Source: Medicago truncatula (Eukaryota; Streptophyta; Magnoliopsida; Fabales; Fabaceae). From it: a stretch of DNA of 64,000 nt. This document shows, piece by piece, positions 12,466 through 24,956 of the stretch. The position numbers and the translations under genes are program-made. The stretch lies in NCBI RefSeq assembly GCF_003473485.1, contig NC_053042.1, positions 52,849,762 through 52,913,761 of the forward strand. Reading direction: 5' to 3'. The notes beneath the pieces were generated by a model. The model made no database searches. It had not been told where the DNA came from and saw only the letters and a list, made by a program, of their open reading frames with translations. Within the stretch, counting starts at the first letter, position 1; each line of letters opens with the position of its first letter.

Positions 12466-13131
12466 CAACCCCTTTTAGTCATGTGGTTATTTGTTTACAG
12501 ATGTATTGTAATGTTCTCTTGTTTTCTGGTATAAGAGGATGTATGGTACTCTTTTGTCCTTAAAGCGGCAAAAACTGTTATGCCACATCAGCAAAACGGT
12601 TAGAGCTTAAGCTCATCTATATACGCACCTTCTCTTGTAATCCATCGTTTTATCAAAGAATCAAATAATGAAAGATTGAATCCAAAACTCTCAGATTTAT
12701 GAACTTTATCATAACGGTAGGTATTAGATATTGGTTTATAACCCTGCATTGATTTTATGAACTCTCATAGTGTATTGTTGTCAAAATCTTAGTTTGTTTA
12801 GCTAGTTGTTCTTGTTTTAAGGTTTGGATAAAGAATGTCTCAACATATTGTGTCCAATGGAATTGTAATGTTTTATGATTTAGCTAATGAAATTGCTAGG
12901 TTTACCGGAAGAAAAAACAACAATAGAAACAGCTATAGTGATCTATCTAAAAAAATTGACAACTATAATTTAAAGGGTATAATTGTACAGAATCCCTCGT
13001 ATCTAAATGTGCTTCCTATAAAAATCAAACAAGGATGTGCTTCCTATAAAAATTCAACAATTGTACAAAATCCCTCACATATATCAAAATATGACCAAAA
13101 ACAACTCAGTTATATGTATACTCACATCTCT
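12466..13131. other. Downstream region of MATE-1
   Basis: AT-rich. Contains the presumed 3' UTR of the minus-strand MATE gene. A 166-codon plus-strand frame at 12835-13335 overlaps the last MATE exon in antisense and shows no domain, so it is not called as a gene. Confidence 0.5.
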
Positions 13132-16100
13132 TCATTCACTTGTTTGCCTATCTATATACCGTTCTGTCATTGCTTCAGTTTTCTGATTCGCGTGAACTGC
13201 TTTCATAGCCTGCATAAAATTAACGACAAGTTAATCAATTGCAACACTTGTTTGGCATACCAAAATAAATGTCATTTTGGCCTTTTTGTCTGTTATTTGA
13301 TTACTCTTGGGTTCTTGCTCACCTCAACCTATTGAAATGGTTGAACTTTGAAGCATAAAATATGTTTACCTCTCTATCCCAATTTGTGCATGCATTCACT
13401 GTAACCAAAGCTATCCCTTGAACACAAAGGCCACATATGATTCCCATCCAAAGCCCCTGCCAATAACAATGTTCAATTTTGTAAGCAGGAACACAAAGCA
13501 CAAACGCTTCTCTTAGCAATTAGAATTTTTGGTGAGAAAGAATCTCACTCACCATCCCTCCAATATGGAAGGTAAAGGCAAATAGGATAGCAGAAGGAAT
13601 TCCCACAACATAGTAAGCACCAAGGTTTATAGATGCACATAGATTTTGCCAACCACAACCTCTAGCAGCTCCTGTTCAAGCCAAACAAGATATTAAATGG
13701 AAACCATTTGTTAATTAGTATCATAAAAATTTATGAATTATGAGCAACTTCAAGGCTGTTTGGGTTAAATAAGCATTTTCTATAGATAAACAACTTAATT
13801 ATGTGCTTATAGCATAAGCACTTCTCATATAAGTGCTTGTCTATAAGCTGTTTCTGCAATAACAAATAAAATAAAGTTAAACAGTCTTTAATTGTTTTCA
13901 TAAGCTACCTTGAAGAGCTTATAGTGAAAAAAGGTTATGGACATGCCATAAGATTTTTTCGTAAGTTCTCTCAAATAGTCTCACAAGTGCTTGCTTATGT
14001 CACTAATTGAGTTCAAACAAAGTTAATTCATGACAGGTTTGACTCAAGTAATTAATGAACTTCAATCAAAGTTGAATCAATTAGGAGTACTTGAGTCGAG
14101 TTTGATTCCTAGTTGGAACAACCATTACCTCCTGGACAAAATCTAGATTAATAGAATGTACAAATCTTTCAAAATAAGTGAAAATGAAGTGATAATTTCG
14201 TAATTTACGTGAAAACAAAGTGAAAATAAAAACTGGTTTCTAAAATTGAACAAGCCCTGTATATAATCATATGATCACAGGGTTTGATTGTTTTGACTTG
14301 CGAGGAATGAGTGTTACCAGAAAGCACACACTGGAAACCATCCAGGAAGTCAGACAGTGCCAGGAGAGGCATCATCTTGGCAACATACTTGATAACTTCA
14401 TCTTCATTACTATAAAGCTTTCCCCAAACATTCTTTACCAAAATGGTAACCAATACTACTGTTGTACCCTCTACTATGGCAATCACAATCATGACACGGA
14501 GAGCCAAAAGTGCACCTTTTGCATTCCCACAACCCAATTCATTTGACACTCGTGTGCTTCATTGAAACCATTAGTTCAATAAGTACTATAACAAGAAGTA
14601 ACAAAACTTGCATCACAAGTCACAACTATGCTAGTATTATTATAAAATAAAAACATTTAACGTATTGTCACTAACCTTATGGCACCACCAAGACCAACAG
14701 AGATCATATAGACCATCCAACATGTATTAAGGCTGCCATAAAAGAAAAGGTTCATATGAATATGATGGAATCTTGGTCAATTGGCTCTTTTCATTTTTCC
14801 GTGACCAATTGACGAGGATGTAGTCTTAGAATAATAGATCAATGAGTTAATGGAATTTACCTTATTGATAGTACAGATGTCTCTAGTTGTGGGTTTGGTA
14901 GAAGGCCAGAGAGAAGAACAACCATCTCGAAGGACCAATATTCTAAACTGTCAAAGAAACAAACTTAGGAAAATGTAAAGCAAAATATGGATGTTATACA
15001 CCATTCTTTTTCTTCTCTTGTTCTCATGGTAATGTTTTAACAATCGGCCGGTTCAACCGGTTGAATCAGGGATCGGTCAGTTTGTTTGTTGGTTTGGTTC
15101 TAGTTAAAGGTTAACTGGTTGAGCCGGGGTTCAACGGATTTAACCACAGTTCAACTGCAACTGTTTCAACAAGGTTTTTTTTTCCTTACATTTTTGTAAG
15201 ACTTTTTTTAATACTTTAAATTCGTTTATTATCATTTTGTTCAGCCGTAGCTGGACCGATTGAACTAATTGAACAATGACTTAGAAGTCTTACCGATTCG
15301 ATATCTGGTCCTATTTCTAAAACAATGTCCGGTAGAAACGAGTTTGAGTGAGAGGGAAGAAGTTACAACTTTATTAGTTCAATCAAGGAGAGTTAGATTA
15401 CCATATCATAAGTGTTGAAGCCATCGCAAGCCTTAAAAAACTAAGAATATCATTCAAAGCTTCTTTCGAAACTCCAGTCCAAGTTGATGCACAAGCTGTA
15501 GCTGAATTTATGTAAATCACCAACATGAACACATTAACCCAATAGGACAAGCTTATTGCCAAGGCTGCGCCTTTGATTCCTAATTCATATTCAAACACAA
15601 AAACCCAACAAAAGACAAGGTGTACCAAAGTTGTGATTCCAGAGCTTATAAGCATTGGAAGAACATTGTTTTGTGTTTGTAGAAATCTGTTGAGGCATTG
15701 AATGATGGCATAAGCAAAAAGGCCAGGGATCATCCACCTATTAAATGTTCCAGCTTCTGTTGATATTTCATAGTCTTGGCCTAATGCTATGAGAAGGTTG
15801 CTTGTGTTAAACCAGATTAAAGATAAGGGAATGCTCAACACCAGAAGGACTAGCATTGCCCTTTGTGTGTGAACTCCTAGCATGTGATACTGCTTAGCTC
15901 CATAGGCTTGGCCACATAGTGTCTCCAATGCACTTCCCATTCCTAACTTCAAAGACATATTTGAAACATAGGAAGTTCAACTATGCTTGCAAACTAAGCC
16001 ATGTTTGTATAAACAACTTAATTAAGCGATTATAGCATACGCACTTATCGTAGAAATATTTTGTATAGCCTATTTCTATAACAGAAGTAAAATAAAGCCA

Positions 16101-16556
16101 AACAGTTTTCATATAAGTTATTTGCACAAGCTATCATGTAGAACTTATGGAAATAAGCTGAAAACAACTGATAGACACGACATAAGTTATAAGTAACATT
16201 AACATATCGCAAAATCAAGTCAAAGATTTATTAGAAGAAAATGAACATAGCCCACTCACCAAAACACTATAGCCAGTGACTGAGGCAAAGGAGTTTCCCA
16301 AAGAAGCACCTGAAAGAGGAAGTTTACCAAGATGACCAACAAACATAATAGATATCATTTGTAAGCTATACTGCAACAAACTAACGGCAATAAGTGGTCC
16401 TGCTAGCCATAATTGCTTTTTAGCTTCCTCAACAACATGTTCTCTGCTGCAACAACCTTGATCAAATGTTTGGGCATCCAGTTCATGTTGGTCTGAACAC
16501 AATGGAGTCTCAAGAATCGATGTTTCCATTGTCAAAGTACTGGACAAGAAATTCAT
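13132..16556 (-). CDS. MATE/DTX family transporter (MATE-1), 8 exons
   Basis: A multidrug and toxic compound extrusion transporter of the plant DETOXIFICATION family: a 12-helix membrane protein exchanging organic cations or secondary metabolites for protons, at the vacuole or plasma membrane. Exons on the minus strand: 16556-16260, 15946-15402, 14947-14861, 14732-14676, 14556-14318, 13671-13553, 13456-13370, 13209-13132. Phases agree at every join; total 1,509 nt, 502 aa, usual for the family. Visible signatures: [16 protein letters not shown] and [11 protein letters not shown] (helices 1-2), [62 protein letters not shown]. Start at 16556 is chosen as the first Met; METSIL nine codons on is an alternative. 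Its exon 1 and promoter were copied to 22.8-23.6 kb. Substrate cannot be told from sequence. Confidence 0.9.
13750..13995. repeat. Intronic MITE-like repeat (MATE-1 intron)
   Basis: Sequence with AACAACTTAATTATGTGCTT and TATAGCATAAGCACTTCTCA recurs in a second MATE-1 intron (about 15990-16190). The part with AAAAAGGTTATGGACATG and the following TAAGAT..CTCTCTCAA also recurs at about 7590-7700. It is a dispersed short repeat; ends not defined. Confidence 0.55.
15025..15275. repeat. Intronic repeat rich in GGTTCAACCGG motifs
   Basis: Lies in the MATE-1 intron between exons 2 and 3. It contains the palindrome CCGGTTCAACCGG and repeated GGTTGAGCC/GGTTCAAC motifs. A diverged copy lies at 22400-22570, in the gutted second MATE copy, in the same order relative to exon 1. 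Confidence 0.6.
15990..16195. repeat. Intronic MITE-like repeat (MATE-1 intron 1)
   Basis: Same family as 13750-13995: shares AACAACTTAATTAAG and TTATAGCATACGCACTTATC, then a body with AAATAAAGCCAAACAG. It occupies most of intron 1. Confidence 0.55.
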
Positions 16557-18929
16557 TTAACACCACGGAAATCTAACTACATCTATGTGTTTGCGTCTTT
16601 TTCATTAATCAATCATAAATTACATAATAGAAAAACTAATCATACCCCAATCATCAATTCATCACATAAAATATATTAATCTCATTTACAAGTGGACAAC
16701 ATCCAGTCTTGTCATATTAGAGAGAAATAATGGATGTAGCTATGTCTCTCTTAGGCTAATGTGACAATTTTAGTTTCTTATTTTAGTGATATACTTAAAA
16801 AAATATTTGGCTTTAATAATAGTCAGACAAATGAATATATTTGTGATTTGATGACATTGCAAAACTTTTTAGATTAGTAGTGTATAAAGATCACACTTTA
16901 TTTTTTGATAAAATAAATCAACTTTCTTTTATAATATTATTTAAATTATGAATTAAAAAAAAATTAATTTATTAAAATATAAACAATTCACATAAATAGG
17001 ATAAACAACGGTGGAAACAATATGGGACATGATAAAAAAAACTTATTTTAATCTTTATAGTCAAAAATATTTATTTATCTTTTTATATACAATTAATAAG
17101 TGAAACATGACAGATATCTTAGTGTTCGTCTATTTACAAATACTTGTCACTTTTGAAAAATAATTCATTTAATTTCTTAGCATGTGTAAATTCTTCAGAA
17201 AATGATAAATATTGTGACACAGATAAATCCTATAATATAACATGTTCATAACAATATATAAGATGGCAAATTTATTTATATCTTTCTATATAGAATATAA
17301 CATACTCACCTGTCCCAAATTATGTGTTCTGTTTTATAATTTTTTATCTCAAATTATTTGTCCGTATTTCAATACCAATACAACATTTTTTTTCCATTAA
17401 CATACCTTTATTTAGTACATTTCAATCGTCTATAACTACTCTATTAACTATAATTAATAAGAGTATTTTAGTAAATGACACATATTTTACCTTTGAAATC
17501 AACATTATTAATTATTTCCTTAATACCCGTATAAAACTCACATAAACACCTAATATGAGATGGAGAAGTAAACTACAATATAACACGAGTCTTATTAACA
17601 AGTATCATAAGAGAATTGTTTAATTAAACTAAATTAACTTGCAAAAAGAAATTTTATCTGGATCAATAACTACACGATTTTCAAGAAAATATTAATGTAA
17701 TTCAAGGGTTGCATTTCAGTGTCTTTGTCTTTGGTATCTTTGTTCCTATCTCTCTTTTAACCATTCATTTTCTCTCATCTAAATAATTTATTTTAATAAT
17801 TTATTCAATATTCTCTCATCTAAAATGAACTAAAGACGCTCAAAGGGGTAGCACTTAGGTGCCATTGGCTTTTGGTGCCATTAGTACCTTTGTTCCTATC
17901 TCGCTCTCAATCACTCATTATCTTTCATCTAAATAATTTATTTTAATCATTCATCATCATTTTCTCTCATCTAAAAATGAATCAATGTCACTAATAACAC
18001 CAAAGGACTATGACACCCAAGTATTTCTTCATCCAAAACACCAAAGCCAAAGACACCTAAGTATTTCCATAATTCACCTGAGTTTTATCACAGTGAAATA
18101 CCTCAACCGTAGGATTAATGTAGCACTCGTTTGGTTGTGCGTTTGCAAACCTCAAACGTGAGTTTGAAAAGGTAAAAGTGAGTTTGTTAAAAAAAAAAAA
18201 GTGTTTAGGTAATCATGTTTTAAATTGATTCCAGCCCTCAAAATCGCTTTACATGGAAGCCAGTACTTATAGCTTCTACGGTCACGGTGAAAATTCACTT
18301 AACTTGATTTGTTATTTTAATAATAGCTGCTCCCAATTTTCCATGTTTATCCTTGTTTCCATTTCATTCAACAACCTTCAATTTTATTATTTTCCTAGCT
18401 TTGAGTTAGCAGATTAATTTTTTCGGTGAATTTCAATTACATGGGTGACTTTCTAAACCAATTTTATTTACGGTAAGTTTCAATTTTTTTCAATGTAGAG
18501 CTTCAAAACCAAGTTTCATCTTATTATTTTCATATTTAATAATCTATAAAAAAATCTATAAATAATTGTCAAAACAATTCTTTCTAAACATAATTGAATT
18601 TAATGATACAAAATAAATTTAAATAATTATATGAAATAGAAATTAACTCTAATTTTAATATGTGTATTGAAACCTTTTTTTTTGGTAATTACATCATCAA
18701 TTAATAAAAATCACTTTTATGTCAAGATATTCAAACATAAATCAATTTATATTCGAGTCATTTTTAACAAAAATCAATTCAATCAAAATCAATTATCCCA
18801 TAACCAAACACAGACGTAATTCAATGGATTAGATTTTGTGTAAGGCCATAATTTTCTAGATTTAGTCTTTCAAAATTGTCATATCCCAAACCATAGCCAC
18901 AGCTTCGTCTCCACTCACAAACCCTAAAA
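16557..18929. other. Intergenic region between MATE-1 and the F-box gene
   Basis: Divergent promoters of two genes face into this gap. The first 380 bases upstream of MATE-1 are shared with 22990-23600. The rest is AT-rich; a MITE-like element sits at 17705-18066. Short open frames have no domains. Confidence 0.5.
17705..18066. mobile_element. MITE-like element with nested inverted ends
   Basis: The left end has TTCAGTGTCTTTGTCTTTGG; the right end, reverse complemented, reads GAAATACTTAGGTGTCTTTG then GCTTTGGT. Inside, near 17850, a similar motif (CACTTAGGTGCCATTGGC) recurs and the CTCATCTAAATAATTTATTT block is repeated, as if one copy inserted in or duplicated within another. Target duplication not clear. 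Confidence 0.5.
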
Positions 18930-20253
18930 ATGGAGAACTCACCCCCAGTCGATAGGATCAGCCATTTACCAGATGATATACTCTGTAGAATACTCTCTTT
19001 TCTCCCAACAAAACTCGCTTTCACCACCACCGTTCTCTCCAAAAGATGGACCCCACTTTACAAATTACTCACATCTCTATCCTTCGACGACGAATCCGTT
19101 CTAGACGAAGATACCTTCCTCCGTTTCTGTCGCTTCGTCGACACAGTCACGTTCTCCACCGATCTCATCAAAACGCTTCACCTCAATTGTGGTTCTCCTA
19201 ATTGGAAACATTTCAATCTTGACCTTTGGATCGGAACTGCAAAACGACATCCCGTTGAGAATTTCAATCTCGTCGGTACGTGGCGATCGATCCCCTTGCG
19301 GCCAAGTATTTTCAGATTTCCATCACTCGTTGTTCTCAAATTGAAGACGCTAAAAATAATCGTTGGTAATATCACTGTTGATCTTCCATTGTTGAAAATT
19401 CTTCATTTGGATCGCGTTTATTTGAAAAATAAGACGAATTTCAACAAGATTCTCTATGGATGTCCCGTTTTGGAAGATTTGATTGCTAACATTTACTATA
19501 AAGAACCAACACCTGAGCCTGATGAGGTTTTTACTCTTAGTAAAGCCACCGCCACTGGAGAGTTTAAAATCTTACCCAAGTTGATCAGAGTTCAAATCAA
19601 TGCAGACGAGGTTCCGTTTAGAGCAATTCACAATGTCGAGTTTTTAGCACTCACTGTAAGTTAAGTTACCAATGAATTATTTATTGATGATATATAATGA
19701 GTCGATGTTGAGTTTCATTTTTATTTTAATTGTAGATGAGAAGCAGGCTTCCTGATCCGGAGATCAATTCCTATAACATACTCTCTCCTATATTTCGAAA
19801 CCTAATCCTCCTTCAATTATGCATGTATAACTTTCATCACTGGGATCATGTAATGGAAGTGCTTCAGCATTGCCCTAATATTCAAGTTCTCAGAATTAAT
19901 AAGGTTTCTTATGTTTGTGGATTGTTTTTGTTCCTTCTTTACTTCGACTGTATTTCACAAATCTTATTTTTGTATATGTTTTGCAGCTGTCACCCGACAA
20001 TATTAATTGGAAATACCCAAATTTTGTTCCTGAATGCATTTCGTCTCACCTCAGATCATGTACTATAAACTATGAAGGCCGGGAAGATGAACTTCGATTT
20101 ACAAAATATATTCTACTGAATGCGCGGCTTTTAGGGGTCATGAAAATCAACATTAGCCATTCATCAAATCCAAAGCCAAATCGGCGTATTTTAAAAGAAG
20201 AGTTATCCTCGTTTCCAAGGATTTCTCGCAAATGTAAGCTTTCAGTTAGTTGA
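18930..20253 (+). CDS. F-box/FBD/LRR protein, 3 exons
   Basis: Probable substrate receptor of an SCF E3 ubiquitin ligase. Exons 18930-19655, 19736-19903, 19987-20253 join in phase 0 throughout, 1,161 nt, 386 aa. An F-box covers residues about 8-48 ([25 protein letters not shown]). An LRR-like middle follows (PSIFRFPSLVVLKLKTLK, LLKILHLDRV, GCPVLEDLIANIY). An FBD domain takes up most of exon 3 (NFVPECISSHLRSCTINYEG, YILLNARLLGVMKI, ISRKCKLSV). The layout and length are those of the FBD-associated F-box family, large and fast-evolving in plants. Its paralogue at 10862-12155 is broken. The target protein is unknown. Confidence 0.9.
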
Positions 20254-22335
20254 AGGACATAGGATTGTCTCTGCATACAAATGAAATGGAAAGAAGCCTT
20301 TTAATATGATCTAATTTGACGGTTAACTGCCATTATGGTGGAAGAACTTTGCAATTTATGTTTCATTATTGGATGGATGTATTATTATTTTATTGAATAG
20401 TTTTAACTGTAATATTAACTTAATTGTCTATTCTTAGCTATGGATAAATTTAGTTGCTACTCTTAAGTGAATTAACTATTTATTAGCTACCATATATCTT
20501 CTCTCCCATATGAGTTTATCTTTAACTTGTTTCTAATGTTGCAATTTTGCACTCTCGTTTGTTATGTACTATGTGTTCTGCAACTCTGCCCTCACTCGTT
20601 ATGCTTGCTAGAAAGATTATTATCACATATAGTTTTTCAATAAGATGAAGCTTAGGTCATTAAAGGTGAAAATCACTAAATTTGTCCTTCACCTATTGCA
20701 TGGTTGACAACTACATAATTGTTAACTTTTGTGGGAAAATCACCATCTTTTAGAAGAGATAATCAATCTATTGATAGATTGTGAGGAGATTATCAGTGAA
20801 AATGAAAATATTGAAAATGCTGCTAGTTGCTATTGAACGCGGGGAAGGATTCCTGTTAAATTCTTTGTTCAATGCAGTGACTTACAAAAATGGCTATATG
20901 CCACGTATAAGATGAGTTTGCTGCTACAGGGCTGGAAGTCAGGTTTGAGACTGTGTCTGTGTTTTGTTTGATCTTCCTTTCGTTCACTATGCATACTATT
21001 CATGGTTCCTCACATGTTATTACAGATAAAATGATATGCCCAATCCTTGCGAAAAAATGGTGAGTTTTGTGAGATACGCCTGTGCAAGCATGGATCAATC
21101 TGTGTTTTTCTGAAAGAAACTTTTGTCTGGATTGTAAGCGTTCGCTGTGCTGTTTCTCTTGTTGTCTTGAATTTAATTTCAATTTGCTATGCCCCTTTGT
21201 GGTTCTGATCCAATAACTCACCCAAGTCTCAAGTTTTCATAAATTTTCTGCAATCTGATACAAAACTCTTTAAAAACAGCCCTGCTTGTCTTTATGCTTG
21301 TATAATTTGTTCTTGGTTTAGGCGGTGAACCGAACTAGATACAATTTATGCTCTTTGTTAAATATGTAAAGTGCAAAAAAATTCTTATTGTAGGCCTTAT
21401 AACTAACTATTAACATGATTTTTAGTTATGTCTTGAAAAAATTGACTCATTTCAAAGTGAGAAAGGTAACTCAATACTTTCTAGTATTGAGTGCCTGGCT
21501 AATTCACTGTTCCTCTGTCGATGGGATACATTAGCTTATGAATTGTAATCCTCTAGAATTTACTGCTCCTCTGGCTAATTCATATTAATTCTTAGTTCTC
21601 TTTCTCACTCTTCACATAATCCTTTTATATTTAAGCACAGTTTAAAAGCATCTTTGGCCAAGTTGTCACATGTTCAAGAACCACTCCCAAAAGCTTAAGT
21701 TGCTTTGGTGGAAATCCATGAATGGTTTTACATTGAACATGAAGCTTTGGCCAATTTCCTGGCGAACTCTGATTTTTATGAATTTATGTTTCAGAGTCTC
21801 TCCTCTTCATTTGTCTGGATTCTTTATTGACATGATGTAACTCCTGTGGTTTTGAGATTACCCATTAAGCATCCATTATTATTATTGGTTCTTTTAGATT
21901 TTTATGTGATTCCTTCTATCGATGTTTCTGGTTTGGTTTTGGTTTTGCTTAACTTTCTGTTTTTTCGAGTATTGTTGTTTTTGCCCTAGGAACTTTTGAC
22001 TTATATTTTTGTTTGATTGAAGAAATGATCCCATATACTAAATGCTTCCAATTACTATACTTATGATAGTTTTAAATATAAATGTTATTAACTTATAGAA
22101 ATTTTTAAGTTGTGAATAGTAGCTTTTGCGTACCTGTTTTTAGTCTGTCCTTATCTTGTTTATCTTATGTATGTAATAGTCTTGGCGTTAAGATTGTGAT
22201 TGTAAATGATCTTTGCTGCATCAAATTGTTTGTCGTAAGAGATCCACAAGATAATATAATATATATGATGCTGCTGTAATTTGTAGAAAGGGGTCATGAT
22301 GCATTCTTCACTAAACACTACATATAATTAGAGGG
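20254..22335. other. Intergenic: duplicated F-box 3' flank, then unassigned sequence
   Basis: 20254-20960 resembles the 3' flank of the F-box pseudogene in inverted orientation. 20960-22335 is non-coding with no feature recognised; the 73-codon minus-strand frame at 21000-21221 shows no domain. Confidence 0.5.
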
Positions 22336-22337
22336 CT

Positions 22338-23100
22338 GCAAAAGAAAAAAAATGGATATTATACACTAATGTTTTTCTTCTTTTTTCTTCATACCATGTT
22401 TTTAAAACTGAACTGAACTGGATGGCTCAATTGATTCAATCAGGAATCAGTCAGTTCGTCCGATAATTTTCTTGGCTAATGGTTACTTAGCAGTCTGTCG
22501 AACCAGATGTAACTGAGGTTGTATTGGGTCGAGCCAGGTTCAATTGCAGTTGATTGAACTGAGATTGAAAGTGTCAAAATAAGATTAAATAAATTAATTT
22601 GTATGTGTCCTTTTCTATTAGTTTTCGACAAATAAGCTCATTTGTATAAGCTAAATATACATTGTTGAGGTAGCTAATTACACAATATACTAAATTATTC
22701 AAATAAAAAAAATTGGGATAGCCAAAACTACCACGCCACAGACAATCATAGTTTTGCCTTTGTTTGACATCACAATGAGTTTACCAGAATCACAGTGACC
22801 TCTAACCAGCCGCAATATGAAAATGTACATAGTTGCTCTTTAGCTTTCTCAACATCTTCTCTGCTGCAGCAACCTTGACCAGATGTTTGTGTTTCGAGTT
22901 CATACTTTCTATGTTGATCCAATCACAGTGGAGTCTCAAGATTTGTTTGATGTTTCCATTGTCAACAACAGGAACAAGACCTGCATTTAACACCAAGGAA
23001 ATCTATCTACATCTATGTGTTTGCGTCATTTTCATTTATCAATCAATAATAACACAATAGTAAAACTAGTCATACCCCGATCATTGATTCATGATATTCA
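22338..23100 (-). pseudogene. Gutted second copy of MATE-1 (intron piece, exon 1, promoter)
   Basis: On the minus strand, 22987-22825 matches MATE-1 exon 1 and its leader: TTTGACAATGGAAACATC versus TTGACAATGGAAACATC, then CTTGAGACTCC, the Cys-Cys/Glu region, and the AGCTTTCTCAAC block. A 4-base insertion after GAAACATC shifts the frame, and the match stops near 22830, before the first membrane helix. Downstream (22340-22575) is a diverged copy of the intron with GGTTCAAC-like motifs. Exon 2, exon 3 and intron 1 are missing. Upstream similarity runs to about 23600. A pseudogene made by segmental duplication with internal deletion. Confidence 0.8.
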
Positions 23101-23436
23101 AAAATATTAATATCATTTACAAGTGGACAAATCCACTTGTAAAAATGGATAAATCCAGCCTCTAAAAAAGAAAGGACAAACCCAGTTTTGTCATATTAAA
23201 GAAAAATAAGTCCAGCTTCTATTACACTAATGTCGTATGACAATTTAATTTTTTATTTTATTTAGTTGAATATAAGTTGTTGATGTAAATATTATTATTT
23301 ACAATGTCAATCACTCCTAATTGTTGAATCATTAAAAAAATATTTGATTTTTAATTATATCCAATTTTAAAGTCACACTATTTGTGATTTGATGGCAATA
23401 TAAAACTTTTTATACCGGCCAAAAAAAATTAAACTT

Positions 23437-23568
23437 TGTTTCTCTAAGGTTGACATGGAAACATTACAGTATGCAAGGACTGAGGTTCGAACGTTAGATT
23501 CCTCGTTTATCCCCACCTTAACTTAAAAGGTAAATTTCTAGCAACTAAAATACTTAAAAAAAAAAAAA
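23437..23568 (+). mobile_element. SINE-like insertion with poly(A) tail
   Basis: A roughly 130-bp sequence containing GAGGTTCGAAC (like a pol III box B) ends in about 18 A. It is flanked by AAATTAAACTT on both sides (ending 23436 and 23581), as expected for target-primed insertion. It interrupts sequence otherwise shared with the MATE-1 upstream region (16861-16930), so it inserted after the duplication. Confidence 0.6.
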
Positions 23569-23661
23569 AAAAATTAAACTTCTTTTAATTAAGTTTTTTG
23601 TTCATAATTAATATGGTATCAACCAACATAATCACATTGTTACTTGATGAGGGTCTTCTGT

Positions 23662-23735
23662 CCTCGTGAGTTTAGCTCAGTTGGTAAGGACAATACATAA
23701 TATATGCAAGGTCGGCCGCCACCAGGGTCTTCTAA
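23662..23735 (+). repeat. tRNA-derived SINE-like copy, degraded
   Basis: TCCTCGTGAGTTTAGCTCAG followed by TTGGTAAGGACAAT holds a clear tRNA-type A box; ATATGCAAGGTC follows, but the B box (GGTTCGAACCCC in better copies) is reduced to CGGCCGCCACC. Same family as 36868-36943 (minus), 63355-63432 and 63623-63704. Confidence 0.65.
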
Positions 23736-24732
23736 TAATAATTGTTAGGTCACTTATGGGCAATAATTTTAAACGTCTTCCCCTCTTCACCAACCTGTGT
23801 ATCATAGGGTGTAACATATTTTAATAGCTAGAGTGGAAAAACCAAAGGCAAGAAGAAAGGGATGACTATCAAGATTAGAAATTTAGAATGAGACAAATAT
23901 AATAACATTACCAATCTATCATCCATCTTATCTTTTTTTCTTATACGGCTAGAGTTCCATGATATCGAAGTCTCTATATATAATACATAATATATAAACA
24001 AAAATTTGATAAGTTGTCCAAAAAAAATTGACAAATAATAATGATATATTATTATTAGAGTATTTCCAAAAAAAAAAAAAACGAAGTGGTTAGCATCCAC
24101 AACGTGGCGAACCAAAAACAAACGTATGAAATAATAATAATAATGATAGAGAATTTTCTACCATACAATTAACAATTCAACATGTACCAATACATTTTAA
24201 TTTCTCTAAAAAAAAACATGTACCAATCGATTTGTTCTTTACATTAATTAATATCTAGATGACTAGATGAGTTTCTTTTGACAAAAACTATTTGCAGTCT
24301 TTTATGTATTTTATTATATGTCACTTTGAGAAAAAGTATTTGTGTTTTATTTATAAATCACTTTACAATATCATTGTATCATTAATGATTTTTAAAAAAA
24401 AAAAAATACCATTTATCATTTATTACCCTCTTTTATTTCTACTCTTTTAATATCTTTTTCCCATGTTAATATTAAGAGATAATTTTGTAAAGACATTTGT
24501 GATTTCGCTTTTGAATACAAAACTAACTATATTTCTTAATATGTATGCAAATGTCAAAACAACTTATAATAAAATAAAGACGAAATATTTACCTAAAGTC
24601 TCAACGAAATAAAAGGAGACATGGAAAAAAGAAACATACTTAATTTTGAATGAGTTAAAATTATTATTTACTTTACAAAATTGTCACTCATTGATGGTTT
24701 TTTTTCTTTCGAAAATGTCAAATAAGTACCTA

Positions 24733-24880
24733 TTTCCTCCAGTCCTATTTATAAAAAATAATTTATTTTTTAAATTCATTTAATAATTAATGTATTTGAT
24801 CTACAATTTAAATCAAATATATCAATTATTTAATAAATCTAAAAAATTAATTGTTTTTTATATATATGACCGGCGAAAGT
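24733..24880. mobile_element. Stowaway-like MITE
   Basis: Inverted ends TTTCCTCCAGTCCTATTTAT and, reverse complemented on the right, CTTTCGCCGGTCATATATAT, bordered by TA, with an AT-rich palindromic middle (TTTAATAATTAATGTATTTG). No coding capacity. Confidence 0.6.
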
Positions 24881-24956
24881 ACACACTAATACAATCATAG
24901 CACAATATGTGTCATCAAAGAGAATTATAAGAAAGTCCAAGTCAACAAAACATATT

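Noticed and set aside
12835..13335. A 166-codon plus-strand open frame
   Set aside because: It overlaps the last MATE-1 exon in antisense, has no domain, and its composition is that of AT-rich spacer.
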